Part shown: in pieces, positions 35,099 through 44,032 of the stretch | How positions within the stretch are numbered: the stretch's first letter is position 1 | Layout of the letters: every line of letters starts with the position of its first letter | Assembly: GCF_013034685.1 (NCBI RefSeq) | Contig: NZ_WQGO01000001.1 | Span: 124,001-188,000 of the forward strand | Direction of reading: 5' to 3' | From: Ruegeria lacuscaerulensis | GTDB lineage: Bacteria; Pseudomonadota; Alphaproteobacteria; Rhodobacterales; Rhodobacteraceae | DNA length: 64,000 bases | Made by a program: the position numbers and the translations under genes | Notes under the pieces: model-generated | What the model saw: only the letters and a program-made list of their open reading frames with translations | What the model was told of the DNA's origin: nothing | The model's database searches: none

Positions 35099-36370
35099 CT
35101 ACAAGGCGGCGAACTGCGCCGCCTGTTTATCCGTCCACAAAACGGTGATCTTAAAGCCATCCTCAGTCTGCTCCTCGGTCCGCACGACATCCTGACGGAA
35201 CAGCCACGCGCGTTTGTCGCCTTCGGCAAAGCTGAGCGTCAGGGTGATCTCGTGACGGACGCCTTGCAGCTTGGTGGCGATCTCGGTCAGCAGCACATCA
35301 ACCCCGTCGCCCGTCACCGCCGAGATGGCAAAAACCGCAGGATCACGCTCGGCGCGGGCTATGGCGGCTTCGCGATTGTCGTCGGTCAACAGGTCGATCT
35401 TGTTCCAGACCTCAAGCCGAGGGCGCGCGTCATCCACACCCAGCGAGGTCAGGATCGTTTCGACATCGCGAGCCTGTTCGTCGGTCTCTTCATGGCTGAT
35501 GTCGCGCACATGCACGACGATATCCGCGCCCAACACTTCCTCGAGCGTGGCGCGGAAAGCCGCCACCAGCTCGGTCGGCAGGTTCGAGATAAAGCCCACC
35601 GTGTCTGACAGGATCACCTCGGGGCCATCGGGCAGCTCTACCCGGCGCATGGTCGGGTCAAGCGTGGCGAACAGCATGTCCTTGGCCATCACCTCGGCCC
35701 CGGTCAGACGGTTGAACAGAGTGGACTTGCCCGCGTTGGTATAACCCACCAACGCCACAATCGGATACGGCACCTTGGCACGGGCCGCACGGTGCAGGGT
35801 GCGGGTCTTGACCACCTTCTGCAACTGCCGCCGCAAGCGAACAAGTTGTTCGTCAATGGCGCGCCGGTCGGCTTCGATCTGCGTCTCGCCGGGGCCGCCC
35901 ACAAAACCCAATCCGCCGCGCTGGCGTTCCAGGTGGGTCCAGGCGCGTACCAATCGTGTCCGTTGATAGCTGAGCGCGGCCATCTCGACCTGTAGAACAC
36001 CTTCACGTGTTCGGGCGCGGTCGCTGAAAATCTCAAGGATCAGCCCGGTCCGGTCGAGGATTTTGACCTTCCACGCTTTTTCGAGGTTTCGTTGCTGAAC
36101 GGGTGTCACCGGGCCGTCGATCAGCACCAACTCAATTTCATTGTCATGTAGCCGCTCGGCCAGTTCTTCGATCTTACCACTGCCGAACAACAACCCGGCC
36201 TGCGCCCGCGGCAGGCGCACGATTTCAGAGCCGACCACGTCGAGGTCGGGCAACGCAGCGGCCAGTGCAACCGCCTCTGCCAGCGCCGGTTCGGGGACAC
36301 GACGCTGTTCATCTGACTTGATTTCCGGATGCAGCACCCAGGCACGGGTGCGCGTCCTGTCATGTTCCAT
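35099..36370 (-). CDS. hflX: GTPase HflX
   Basis: HflX (423 residues) is a ribosome-associated GTPase that splits stalled or hibernating 70S ribosomes. It has an N-terminal HflX domain (residues about 1-190, with GSGKIEELAERL), a coiled-coil linker and the G domain with G1 GYTNAGKST, G3 DTVGF and G4 NKID. The ATG overlaps the hfq stop by one base (TGATG), so translation is coupled to hfq. A TTG one codon upstream is a less likely start. Confidence 0.96.
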   Translation of the reverse strand: MEHDRTRTRAWVLHPEIKSDEQRRVPEPALAEAVALAAALPDLDVVGSEIVRLPRAQAGLLFGSGKIEELAERLHDNEIELVLIDGPVTPVQQRNLEKAWKVKILDRTGLILEIFSDRARTREGVLQVEMAALSYQRTRLVRAWTHLERQRGGLGFVGGPGETQIEADRRAIDEQLVRLRRQLQKVVKTRTLHRAARAKVPYPIVALVGYTNAGKSTLFNRLTGAEVMAKDMLFATLDPTMRRVELPDGPEVILSDTVGFISNLPTELVAAFRATLEEVLGADIVVHVRDISHEETDEQARDVETILTSLGVDDARPRLEVWNKIDLLTDDNREAAIARAERDPAVFAISAVTGDGVDVLLTEIATKLQGVRHEITLTLSFAEGDKRAWLFRQDVVRTEEQTEDGFKITVLWTDKQAAQFAAL

Positions 36371-36609
36371 CAAGAGGCGTCTTCGCCCTCATACAGGTTG
36401 ATCGGCTGTGATGGCATGATGGTCGAGATCGCGTGCTTATAAACCAGCTGCGACTGTCCGTCGCGACGCAACAACACGCAAAAGTTATCAAACCACGTGA
36501 TCACACCTTGCAATTTCACACCGTTGATCAGGAAAATTGTGACCGGGACCTTTGCCTTACGTACATTGTTCAGGAACGCGTCCTGCAGATTCTGTCTGTC
36601 CGAAGCCAT
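36370..36609 (-). CDS. hfq: RNA chaperone Hfq
   Basis: Hfq (79 residues) forms a hexameric ring that pairs small RNAs with target mRNAs. The Sm1 motif ([27 protein letters not shown]) and Sm2 motif (YKHAIST) are intact and the C-terminal tail is short, as usual in alphaproteobacteria. The ring should bind the candidate sRNA at 17.4 kb if that RNA is real. It follows trkH by 126 bp and is coupled to hflX. Confidence 0.98.
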   Translation of the reverse strand: MASDRQNLQDAFLNNVRKAKVPVTIFLINGVKLQGVITWFDNFCVLLRRDGQSQLVYKHAISTIMPSQPINLYEGEDAS

Positions 36610-36735
36610 ATTTTTATAAACTCGCCATTGTTCTTGCTACGCGCTGCGGACCAACGCGCTCCCTCTGGCGGAGTATGGAGTGTCGTTAACCGAGTTTCCA
36701 GATGAAAAATCAATCATTAACACGAGTGTTGATTC

Positions 36736-38274
36736 TCAGTCCCGCCAGAGCGTGGGCGTAATCAAGGCAATAATGGCCAGAGTCTCCAATCTGCCAATCA
36801 CCATCGCCGCGCACATGGTCAGCTTGGCGCTTGACGAAAGGTCAATCAGGCGCAGAGGTACATCGGTTGCCAGTTCGATCAGCGGACCCGTGGTGCTGAG
36901 CGCCGCGACCGTCAGCACCATCGCCTGTTCGAACCCCGCCCCCATCGCGGCCAGCAACATATTGAACAGCGCGGCGGTCAACGCGAACATCATCAAGAAG
37001 ATCCACGCAATGAATGCACCATCGCTTTGAATACGTCGGTTACCGCCGCCCACCCCACTGACCGAGGATGGATAGATCAGCCGGTCAATCTCGCGCGCAC
37101 CATTCAGATAGAGCGCAAACACGCGCAGCAGTTTGACCCCACCGGCGGTTGTCGCGACCCCGCCGCCGATCAGAGCAATGCCCATCAGGATCAGACCCGG
37201 CGTGCCAAGGCCAGACAGTTGCTGCGCATCGTTCCAGTTCGCGCTTTCAAACCCTGCCGTGGTCAAAAAGGACAAGCCTGTAAAGAGCATACCCCAAATC
37301 ACATTGACCGCCTGCATCGGTTCTAACCGGTTGCCGATCTCATTGACCCCCAGCCAAACCCGGACGAACAAAAGCGCAGCGACGGCGCCAACGATCATCA
37401 GTCCGATGCGAAATTCTGGGTCTTTGTCCAGGCGCGAATAGCCGGTTGTTGCGGTGTCGGTCGAAAAGGTTAGGCGCGACAAGGCGAAGAAAAGAAACAA
37501 GAACAGGATCGCCTCACCCGTGAACCCGGCCTGTGCACCCTCCATTCCGCCGACCGGAGAAATCCCCGAGGTCGCCATCGTAGACATGGCGTGGCAGATC
37601 GCCGTCAGACCCTGCTCGCCCGCAATCAACAGCAGCAGGCAGATCACAAGCGTCAGACCGGCATAGATCGGTGTCAGCGTCCGCGCGACCCGGATTAGCC
37701 GCCCGCGTGGATCAACCTTTTCGCTTTGCGCCACGCCCGAGACCGGACGACCCGGCTGGCCGCGCGCCGTAACCTCGAACCCGCCTAGCGACAGAGGGGC
37801 CAGGATCGCGGCGGCTGAAATCCACATCAGCAGGCCGCCCATCCACCCCACTTGCGCGCGCCAGAAATGCAGAGGCGCGTTTAGACGGTCGGGGTCGGGA
37901 AACAGGTCGGCGCCGGTCGTGGTCAGCGCGCTGACCATGTCGAAATAGGCGTTCAGAAAGGTGGTATTCCCCAAAGCGTCATGCAGGGGGATTGCCAGAT
38001 AAAGGGGCAAAACGGTGAAACTGGCCAGCAATACCGCTAACTGCCCCAAAGTCCCCCTGCGCGGTACACGGTTCGATGAGGCCAAAGCAATGATGGCCAC
38101 GATGAACAGCCCAAGAAACCCGGAATAAAAAAATGAGCGCGAGGTGTCGTGATCATCCAGAACCAGCGCATAAATCGCGGGTATCCACATGGACAGCGCG
38201 GCAAGGGCCCAGATCAGCAGAAACAGCGGCAAACGCCGCACCAATCCGATCCGCTGTGTCCGCGCGCGCTCCAT
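36736..38274 (-). CDS. trkH: Trk-type potassium uptake channel subunit TrkH
   Basis: TrkH (512 residues) is the inner-membrane K+ translocating subunit of the Trk system, working with the cytosolic regulator TrkA. It has about ten membrane helices and the four degenerate M1-P-M2 repeats with selectivity-filter elements such as SALTTTGADLF, MSTMATSGISP, FLTTAGFESAN and ALSTTGPL. Its ATG overlaps the trkA stop by one base, so the pair is coupled. A short AACAC/GTGTT hairpin followed by ATTTTTC lies after the stop. Confidence 0.94.
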   Translation of the reverse strand: MERARTQRIGLVRRLPLFLLIWALAALSMWIPAIYALVLDDHDTSRSFFYSGFLGLFIVAIIALASSNRVPRRGTLGQLAVLLASFTVLPLYLAIPLHDALGNTTFLNAYFDMVSALTTTGADLFPDPDRLNAPLHFWRAQVGWMGGLLMWISAAAILAPLSLGGFEVTARGQPGRPVSGVAQSEKVDPRGRLIRVARTLTPIYAGLTLVICLLLLIAGEQGLTAICHAMSTMATSGISPVGGMEGAQAGFTGEAILFLFLFFALSRLTFSTDTATTGYSRLDKDPEFRIGLMIVGAVAALLFVRVWLGVNEIGNRLEPMQAVNVIWGMLFTGLSFLTTAGFESANWNDAQQLSGLGTPGLILMGIALIGGGVATTAGGVKLLRVFALYLNGAREIDRLIYPSSVSGVGGGNRRIQSDGAFIAWIFLMMFALTAALFNMLLAAMGAGFEQAMVLTVAALSTTGPLIELATDVPLRLIDLSSSAKLTMCAAMVIGRLETLAIIALITPTLWRD

Positions 38275-39650
38275 CAGAAGAAATCAATCGAAACCTGCAT
38301 CAAGCGCTCGACCTCGGGCACGTCCTTGGCCATGGCAAAGATCGCCAGCACGTCTTTCTCTTCGATCCGCAGGCTGCCCGTGGGGCGCAGCAACTCATCA
38401 CCTTTGCGAACAGCCCCGACCAGAACGCCCTCGGGAAAGTCGATGTCACGCAGCCTTTGCCCCGCCATGGGAGAGGTCGACAGAACCTCGGCCTCGATCA
38501 CCTCGGCCTCGGCATCGCCGATGGAATAAACCTGCCGCACGCGCCCATGGCGGATGTGGCGCAGGATCGAGCTGACAGTGGTAGCGCGCGGGTTGATATA
38601 GGCGTCAATGCCCAAAGGTCCCATCAAGGCCACCATGCTCGGATCATTGATCAGTGCAATCGCCAGCGCACAGCCCTCGGCCTTGGCCCGCACGGCGGCC
38701 AGCAAGTTGGCGCGGTCGTCGTCAGTGACGGCCAGCATCGCGTCGGCACGCTCGATCCCGGCTTCGCGCAACAGCGCGGAGTCCAAGCCATCGCCGTTCA
38801 GAACAATCGTGCGCTCCAACGCTTCGGCGGCCAGTTCGGCACAGCTGCGGTCGCGTTCGATGATCTTGGCGCGCACCCGGCTTTCGCGTTCCTCAAGCGT
38901 CCTCGCAACCTCGAGCCCGACATTGCCGCCGCCCACGATGACCACGCGGTCCTGTTTCTTTTGCGCCTTGCCGAAAACCTCCATCGTGCGGTCGACGTCT
39001 TTTACGTTGGCAAAGACATAGCATTCGTCACCAACGAACAGCTGGTCCTCGGACTCCGGGGCAAACAGAGTCCCCTCGCGCCGCACCCCAACCACGATCG
39101 AGCTGAGGGTCGAGAACAGATCGGTCAACTGACGTAGGGGCGTGTTTACGATCGGGCAATCCTCGTCAATGCGGATGCCCAAAAGCTGCGCCTGCCCGTC
39201 CATGAACATCTCGGTATCAAAGGCCGAGGGGGCCGAAAGGCGGCGCATGGCGGCGGCGGCCACCTCGCGTTCAGGGCTGATGACCACGTCGATGGGCAAG
39301 TGATCGCGGCGATACAGGTCGGAATGGATGGCCTGTAAATAGGATTTAGACCGCAATCGGGCAATCTTGCGCTGGATCGAAAAGACAGAATGCGCCATCT
39401 GACAGGTGACCATGTTCACCTCATCGGAATGGGTGGCGGCGATGATCATATCCGCATCACGGGCGCCCGCGCGCTGAAGTACATCAGGATAGCTGGCAAA
39501 ACCGGCAATACCCTGAACGTCCAGTGTTTCCGTGGCGCGACGCACCAGGTCCGGGTTGTTGTCAACCACTGTAACGTCATTCAGTTCGCCCGACAGATGC
39601 CGCGCAATCTGCCAGCCAACCTGACCGGCCCCGCAAATGATGACCTTCAT
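38274..39650 (-). CDS. trkA: Trk potassium uptake regulator TrkA
   Basis: TrkA (458 residues) is the peripheral NAD(H)/ATP-binding gating subunit of the Trk channel. It contains two RCK_N Rossmann domains (MKVIICGAGQVGWQIARHL and DRVVIVGGGNVGLEVARTL), each followed by an RCK_C domain, the full duplicated form. The ATG at 39650 begins the first Rossmann motif; the open frame extends 29 codons upstream without support. Downstream of ntrX in the transcription direction, its usual alphaproteobacterial position, but here separated by an opposite-strand lipoprotein gene. Confidence 0.96.
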   Translation of the reverse strand: MKVIICGAGQVGWQIARHLSGELNDVTVVDNNPDLVRRATETLDVQGIAGFASYPDVLQRAGARDADMIIAATHSDEVNMVTCQMAHSVFSIQRKIARLRSKSYLQAIHSDLYRRDHLPIDVVISPEREVAAAAMRRLSAPSAFDTEMFMDGQAQLLGIRIDEDCPIVNTPLRQLTDLFSTLSSIVVGVRREGTLFAPESEDQLFVGDECYVFANVKDVDRTMEVFGKAQKKQDRVVIVGGGNVGLEVARTLEERESRVRAKIIERDRSCAELAAEALERTIVLNGDGLDSALLREAGIERADAMLAVTDDDRANLLAAVRAKAEGCALAIALINDPSMVALMGPLGIDAYINPRATTVSSILRHIRHGRVRQVYSIGDAEAEVIEAEVLSTSPMAGQRLRDIDFPEGVLVGAVRKGDELLRPTGSLRIEEKDVLAIFAMAKDVPEVERLMQVSIDFF

Positions 39651-39746
39651 ATACCTGGCCCTTCTGCCTGAAAGGATTGAATGACAGATGGCCCCAAAAC
39701 GGTCAATCGAATTGTCATTTCCGCCTGCCGAGGGCAAGATAAGCCT

Positions 39747-40226
39747 ATGAAAACAGTTGCCCGTTTCCTGATACCTGTCTTTGCGTTGACCTCATGCGGT
39801 CCGCTTTCGATGTACTACCAAGAAGGCGCAAGCGTTTCGCGTGTGCAGACCGAGACTACACAATGTCAGGTTCAGGCACTGGATGACGCTCCGGTGGCGA
39901 CCCAGGTGCGTCAAGGCCCCCCCACCTATTGGCCGGGCCGTACCCGCTGCGACGGGCGCGGCAATTGTTATCGCACAGCGGGATGGTGGCAGCCTGGGCA
40001 GATCTACACCGTGGACGTCAATAAAGGCCTACGCGACCGTGTTGAAGCACAGTGCATGGCGGCCAAAGGGTATCGCCCGATCAGCCTGCCACCGTGCAAG
40101 CAACGGATAAAAGCCAGTGTCCCAGCCGCACGCACGACCCAATTTCCGCCGATTGGAACCGAGTCCTGCTTTGTTAAATTCGACGACGGATCGTTTCAGA
40201 TCATCACACCCGGCCAGACGGGGTGA
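39747..40226 (+). CDS. Small lipoprotein with conserved Cys residues
   Basis: A 159-residue predicted lipoprotein: MKTVARFLIPVFALTSC ends in a lipobox (LTSC), so the mature protein is lipid-anchored at Cys17. The rest contains paired cysteines (CQVQ, TRCDGRGNCYR, AQCMAAKG, LPPCKQR, ESCFVKF), suggesting disulfides in the periplasm. I do not recognise the family. It is inserted on the opposite strand between trkA and ntrX, two genes that are directly adjacent in many relatives. Confidence 0.75.
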   Translation: MKTVARFLIPVFALTSCGPLSMYYQEGASVSRVQTETTQCQVQALDDAPVATQVRQGPPTYWPGRTRCDGRGNCYRTAGWWQPGQIYTVDVNKGLRDRVEAQCMAAKGYRPISLPPCKQRIKASVPAARTTQFPPIGTESCFVKFDDGSFQIITPGQTG

Positions 40227-40230
40227 AGGA

Positions 40231-40250
40231 CCGGCGGATTATTCCGCCGG
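40231..40250. terminator. Bidirectional hairpin between lipoprotein gene and ntrX
   Basis: CCGGCGGA-TTAT-TCCGCCGG is a perfect 8-bp stem. The ntrX stop codon lies in its loop, so on the ntrX mRNA the coding end is part of the structure. It can serve both convergent genes. No U-tract on either strand. Confidence 0.55.
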
Positions 40251-41648
40251 CTCCGGTTCGTCCAGTTGCGCCACCCTTGCGCCCGATTTGTTCGACGTCA
40301 CCACGCCCAGTGATTTCAGCTTGCGGTGCAGCGCGCTGCGCTCCATCCCGACAAAGCTGGCGGTGCGGCTGATATTGCCGCCAAAGCGGTTGATCTGGGT
40401 CAGCAGGTATTCCCGCTCGAACGCCTCGCGGGCTTCGCGCAGCGGCAAGGTCGCCAGCGCGCCAGACAGAACAACGCGGCCGGAATCGTCGGCCTTTTCA
40501 TCCTCGGTCGGCAGTTCCTTAGCCTCGATCGGCCCCGTGCCGTCGCCCAGGATCAGCACCCGTTCGATCAGGTTTTTCAACTGACGCACATTACCCGGCC
40601 ATGTCATGGTCTGCAGCAAGGCCACCGCTTCTTCGGAAATCTCGCGAACCGGCAGGCCCTGCGTTTCGTTGCACATCTCGATGAAATGCTGGGCCAAAAC
40701 CGGAATATCTTCGCGCCGATCCTCAAGCGAGGGCACGTCGATCGGCACCACATTCAGCCGGTGATACAGTTCCTCGCGGAAGCGATCAGCGGCAATCTCG
40801 GCATCCAGATCCTTGTTGGTGGATGAGATCACGCGCAAATCCACCCGAACCTTGTCCGACCCGCCGACACGTTGGAATTGCTGGTCGACCAGCACGCGCA
40901 GGATTTTGGATTGCGTGCCCAACGGCATATCCGCGACCTCGTCGAAATAGACCACACCGCCATGCGCCTCTTCCAACAGACCTGATTCCACCCCCCGGTC
41001 CGAGGATTCGCGGCCAAACAGAACTTCTTCCACGCGCTCGGGTTCGATCCCGGCGCAGTTTACGGTCACGAAGGGCGCGTTGGCACGGTTTGAATGCGCG
41101 TGGATATAGCGCGCCGCGATCTCTTTGCCCGACCCTGCCGGGCCGCTCAGCATAACGCGGCCGTTCGATTTTGTGACCTTGTCCAACTGCCCCTGCATCG
41201 CTCGGAACGAGGCGGATTTGCCGATCATGTCGGAATTTGTCACCTCTTTGCGCTTGAGCGAGGCATTCTCGCGACGTAGACGCGATGTTTCCATTGCGCG
41301 GCGGATGACCACCATCAACTGGTCAATATTGAAGGGTTTTTCGATAAAGTCATAAGCCCCCTGCTTGATCGCCGCGACCGCAATTTCGATGTTGCCGTGG
41401 CCGGAAATAATCACCACCGGCACATCCGGGTTGTCACGTTTGACGGCTTTCAAAATATCGATCCCGTCCATCCGGCTGTCCTTCAGCCAGATATCCAGAA
41501 TCAACAGCCCCGGCGGTTCCGAGTTGATCTGGGCCATGCACTCATCCGAGTTGCCCGCCAAGCGGGTCGTATAGCCCTCGTCCTCCAGAATGTCGGACAC
41601 CAGTTCGCGAATATCGCGTTCGTCATCTACGATCAGAATGTCGCTCAT
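40239..41648 (-). CDS. ntrX: Nitrogen regulation response regulator NtrX
   Basis: NtrX (469 residues) is the partner of the NtrY kinase, involved in nitrogen, redox and envelope control in alphaproteobacteria. Receiver domain with phospho-acceptor Asp52; AAA+ domain with Walker A GPAGSGKE (residues 169-176) and Walker B YFDEVAD (about 234-240); C-terminal Fis-type helix-turn-helix (GGNISRTASFVGMERSALHRKL). The region between VLFG (209-212) and LEEA where GAFTGA sits in sigma-54 activators reads RESSDRGVESG, so the sigma-54 contact loop is absent. The start overlaps the ntrY stop by four bases. Confidence 0.96.
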   Translation of the reverse strand: MSDILIVDDERDIRELVSDILEDEGYTTRLAGNSDECMAQINSEPPGLLILDIWLKDSRMDGIDILKAVKRDNPDVPVVIISGHGNIEIAVAAIKQGAYDFIEKPFNIDQLMVVIRRAMETSRLRRENASLKRKEVTNSDMIGKSASFRAMQGQLDKVTKSNGRVMLSGPAGSGKEIAARYIHAHSNRANAPFVTVNCAGIEPERVEEVLFGRESSDRGVESGLLEEAHGGVVYFDEVADMPLGTQSKILRVLVDQQFQRVGGSDKVRVDLRVISSTNKDLDAEIAADRFREELYHRLNVVPIDVPSLEDRREDIPVLAQHFIEMCNETQGLPVREISEEAVALLQTMTWPGNVRQLKNLIERVLILGDGTGPIEAKELPTEDEKADDSGRVVLSGALATLPLREAREAFEREYLLTQINRFGGNISRTASFVGMERSALHRKLKSLGVVTSNKSGARVAQLDEPEPAE

Positions 41649-43933
41649 CTTTGGCCTGCTTTCAGTTTGTTTGTTTGAATTGCCTGCTTTTGGGGCGCGT
41701 CAGACGGGGAAAAATTACCCGCTGGTAAACGGATCACGGCCATCGCGCCAAAATGGTCCTGTCCGTCGAAGACCGGCGCGTCTTCCAAAGTCAGCGCGCC
41801 GCCATGTTCTTCGATAATCTTTTTGACGATGGGCAGGCCCAAACCTGTCCCAGCATCCCGCGTTGTCACATACGGCTCGAACAGGCGCGCCCGATCTTCG
41901 GGCAGGCCAATGCCGTTGTCTGCAATTGTGATGACGGTACCCGCGTCATCGCTTTCTACGTCCACTTTGATCTGTGGCTTCAGGTTCTCGGGGGGGCCTT
42001 TTTGTTTAAGGGTTTCTATGGCTTCCCCGGCATTCTTGATCAGGTTCGTCAGTGCCTGGTTCAACATCGTCGCATCCAGATCAGCTGGGATCGGATCATC
42101 CGGCAATTGCGCCGTGATCTCGACATCGGGCTGCCCTGATTGCTGCAACAAAACCGCCTCGCGTACCAGATCGACAACGTTTTCCTCACGCCGATCGGGC
42201 TCGGGCATCCGTGCGAATTTTGAGAATTCGTCCACGATCCGCCGCAGATCATTGGTCTGCCGTACGATCACATCGGTCATGGATACAAGGCTATCGCAAT
42301 CCTCTTCATCCAGCTTGCGCGAGAATTTGCGTTTGATCCGTTCGGCGCTCAGTTGGATCGGGGTCAGCGGGTTCTTGATCTCATGCGCAATGCGTCGCGC
42401 CACATCGCCCCACGCGGCCATCCGCTGCGCGCTAACCAGATCGGTCACGTCATCAAAGGCGACAACATAGCCTTCCAGCCCGCCATCCTCACCCCGTCTG
42501 GTTGCCATCCGCACCAGCAGGTTTTCAAGACGGCCCTTGCGCGTCACCTTGACCTCACCCTGAACGGCTTCCTGCCCGCTTTCCTTAAGGCTTTCGAACA
42601 AGGGCAGAAACTCGGGCACCGCTATGCCAATCGCCAGCGTTTCGTCCCCGCGCGACCAGTCCAACAATCGTTCCGCCGAACGGTTCACCAGTGTAACGCA
42701 CCCATCGGGATCGACACCAACAACGCCCGACGTGACCGAACTGAGCACCGAATCGAACAACCGACGACGACGTTCGATCTGGCGGGTATTTTCTAGCAGA
42801 GTGTCGCGCTGTGCATTAAGTTGCCGCGTCATCTGGTTGAAATAACGTCCCAATATGGCAATCTCATCGTCGCTGGCCTCTTCGATGACTTGAACGCTCA
42901 GATCACCGGCCCCCACACGTTGCGCCGCTGTAGTAAGCCGTCCGACGGGACGCGACAGGCGCTCGGCAAACCACATACCCAGCGACATCGCCGCCAAGAT
43001 CAAAATGACCGCAAATCCCAGATAGAGCAGACCAAATTCGAACAGTACCCTGCCCCGTTCGCTTTCAAGCTGTTGATAGAACTGCACAGTTTCCTTGGTG
43101 TCATCCAGCAGCGTCAACAACTGACCATCCACCTCGCGGCTGACATAGAGATACCGGTCCAGATAGGCGCGTAGCGGCACGAGCGCCCGGAATTCACTGT
43201 TTTGCCAATCGTCGATGATCAGAAGGCCTGTGTCAGAGGCCTCTACGATCTGCTCGGGCGTCGGTGCCTCATAGTTGAACAGGTAAGACCGGTCGCCGCG
43301 CGACTTTATTTCCCCTGCTCCGTCAATGACATAAGCCTCACGCAGCCCACGTTGAATTTGCGATTGTCCTTGCGCAAGAACCGCGCGCAATTCCGCGTCC
43401 GAGATATAGAAATCCACCGCGCGCGCATTGTTGAGGTACAGCGCCAGAACCGTCGCGTCCTGCCGCAAACCTTCGCGGTGCTCCTGCTCATAGGCTTCGG
43501 CGGCGGTCAGGGATGAGCCAACAACCTGCCTCACCCGGTCCGAGAACCAGCCCTCGAGACCGATATTTACCGTCAGGCCAGCGAAAATCGCCACCGTCAC
43601 TGTCGGCACCAGTGCGAGCAGGGTAAAGGCACCAATCAGACGCAGGTGCAGACGCGATCCGGCCGATTTCGCCCGGCGCGCGGCGATCAAACTGCCCAAT
43701 TGGCTGAGAACCAGCGCAGCAACCACCAGCACATAGACCAGATCTGCCAGCAGAATCAGGCGCAGCGACGGCGCGGTTGTGCCCAAGTCAAAGGGACCGA
43801 TGACCAGATAGGTCACCAACGCCAGAACCGGGCCCAGAAGAACTAGACCCAAGGTGCTAATATTGCGCAGCTTTCGGGATTTCCGCCACCGATTAATCGA
43901 TAGGATCAGCCCGCTCTGTGCTCGGGATGCCAC
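41645..43933 (-). CDS. ntrY: Sensor histidine kinase NtrY
   Basis: NtrY (762 residues) is a membrane histidine kinase. Hydrophobic helices lie near residues 26-48, 58-82, 98-122 and 298-320, with a periplasmic sensor segment of about 170 residues between the last two; HAMP follows at about 322-375, then a PAS domain (about 390-500), the phospho-acceptor His517 in IAHEIKNPLTP, and a HATPase_c domain with NLIKNAGEAIE and GLGLPIV. It phosphorylates NtrX, with which it overlaps by four bases. It starts 99 bp after ntrC. Confidence 0.96.
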   Translation of the reverse strand: MASRAQSGLILSINRWRKSRKLRNISTLGLVLLGPVLALVTYLVIGPFDLGTTAPSLRLILLADLVYVLVVAALVLSQLGSLIAARRAKSAGSRLHLRLIGAFTLLALVPTVTVAIFAGLTVNIGLEGWFSDRVRQVVGSSLTAAEAYEQEHREGLRQDATVLALYLNNARAVDFYISDAELRAVLAQGQSQIQRGLREAYVIDGAGEIKSRGDRSYLFNYEAPTPEQIVEASDTGLLIIDDWQNSEFRALVPLRAYLDRYLYVSREVDGQLLTLLDDTKETVQFYQQLESERGRVLFEFGLLYLGFAVILILAAMSLGMWFAERLSRPVGRLTTAAQRVGAGDLSVQVIEEASDDEIAILGRYFNQMTRQLNAQRDTLLENTRQIERRRRLFDSVLSSVTSGVVGVDPDGCVTLVNRSAERLLDWSRGDETLAIGIAVPEFLPLFESLKESGQEAVQGEVKVTRKGRLENLLVRMATRRGEDGGLEGYVVAFDDVTDLVSAQRMAAWGDVARRIAHEIKNPLTPIQLSAERIKRKFSRKLDEEDCDSLVSMTDVIVRQTNDLRRIVDEFSKFARMPEPDRREENVVDLVREAVLLQQSGQPDVEITAQLPDDPIPADLDATMLNQALTNLIKNAGEAIETLKQKGPPENLKPQIKVDVESDDAGTVITIADNGIGLPEDRARLFEPYVTTRDAGTGLGLPIVKKIIEEHGGALTLEDAPVFDGQDHFGAMAVIRLPAGNFSPSDAPQKQAIQTNKLKAGQR

Positions 43934-44032
43934 CGTCTGCCCTCATCCTGATGCGCCGTTTTCACGGCAAACCGCCATATTTCGTGGTCCTTGTCGGGGT
44001 TGAACCCGAATGCCACGCTTTGTGTGGCGATA

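Noticed and set aside
40231..40250. Palindrome at ntrX end as a recombination or attachment site
   Set aside because: Its position at the shared 3' end of two convergent genes is explained by termination or 3'-end protection.
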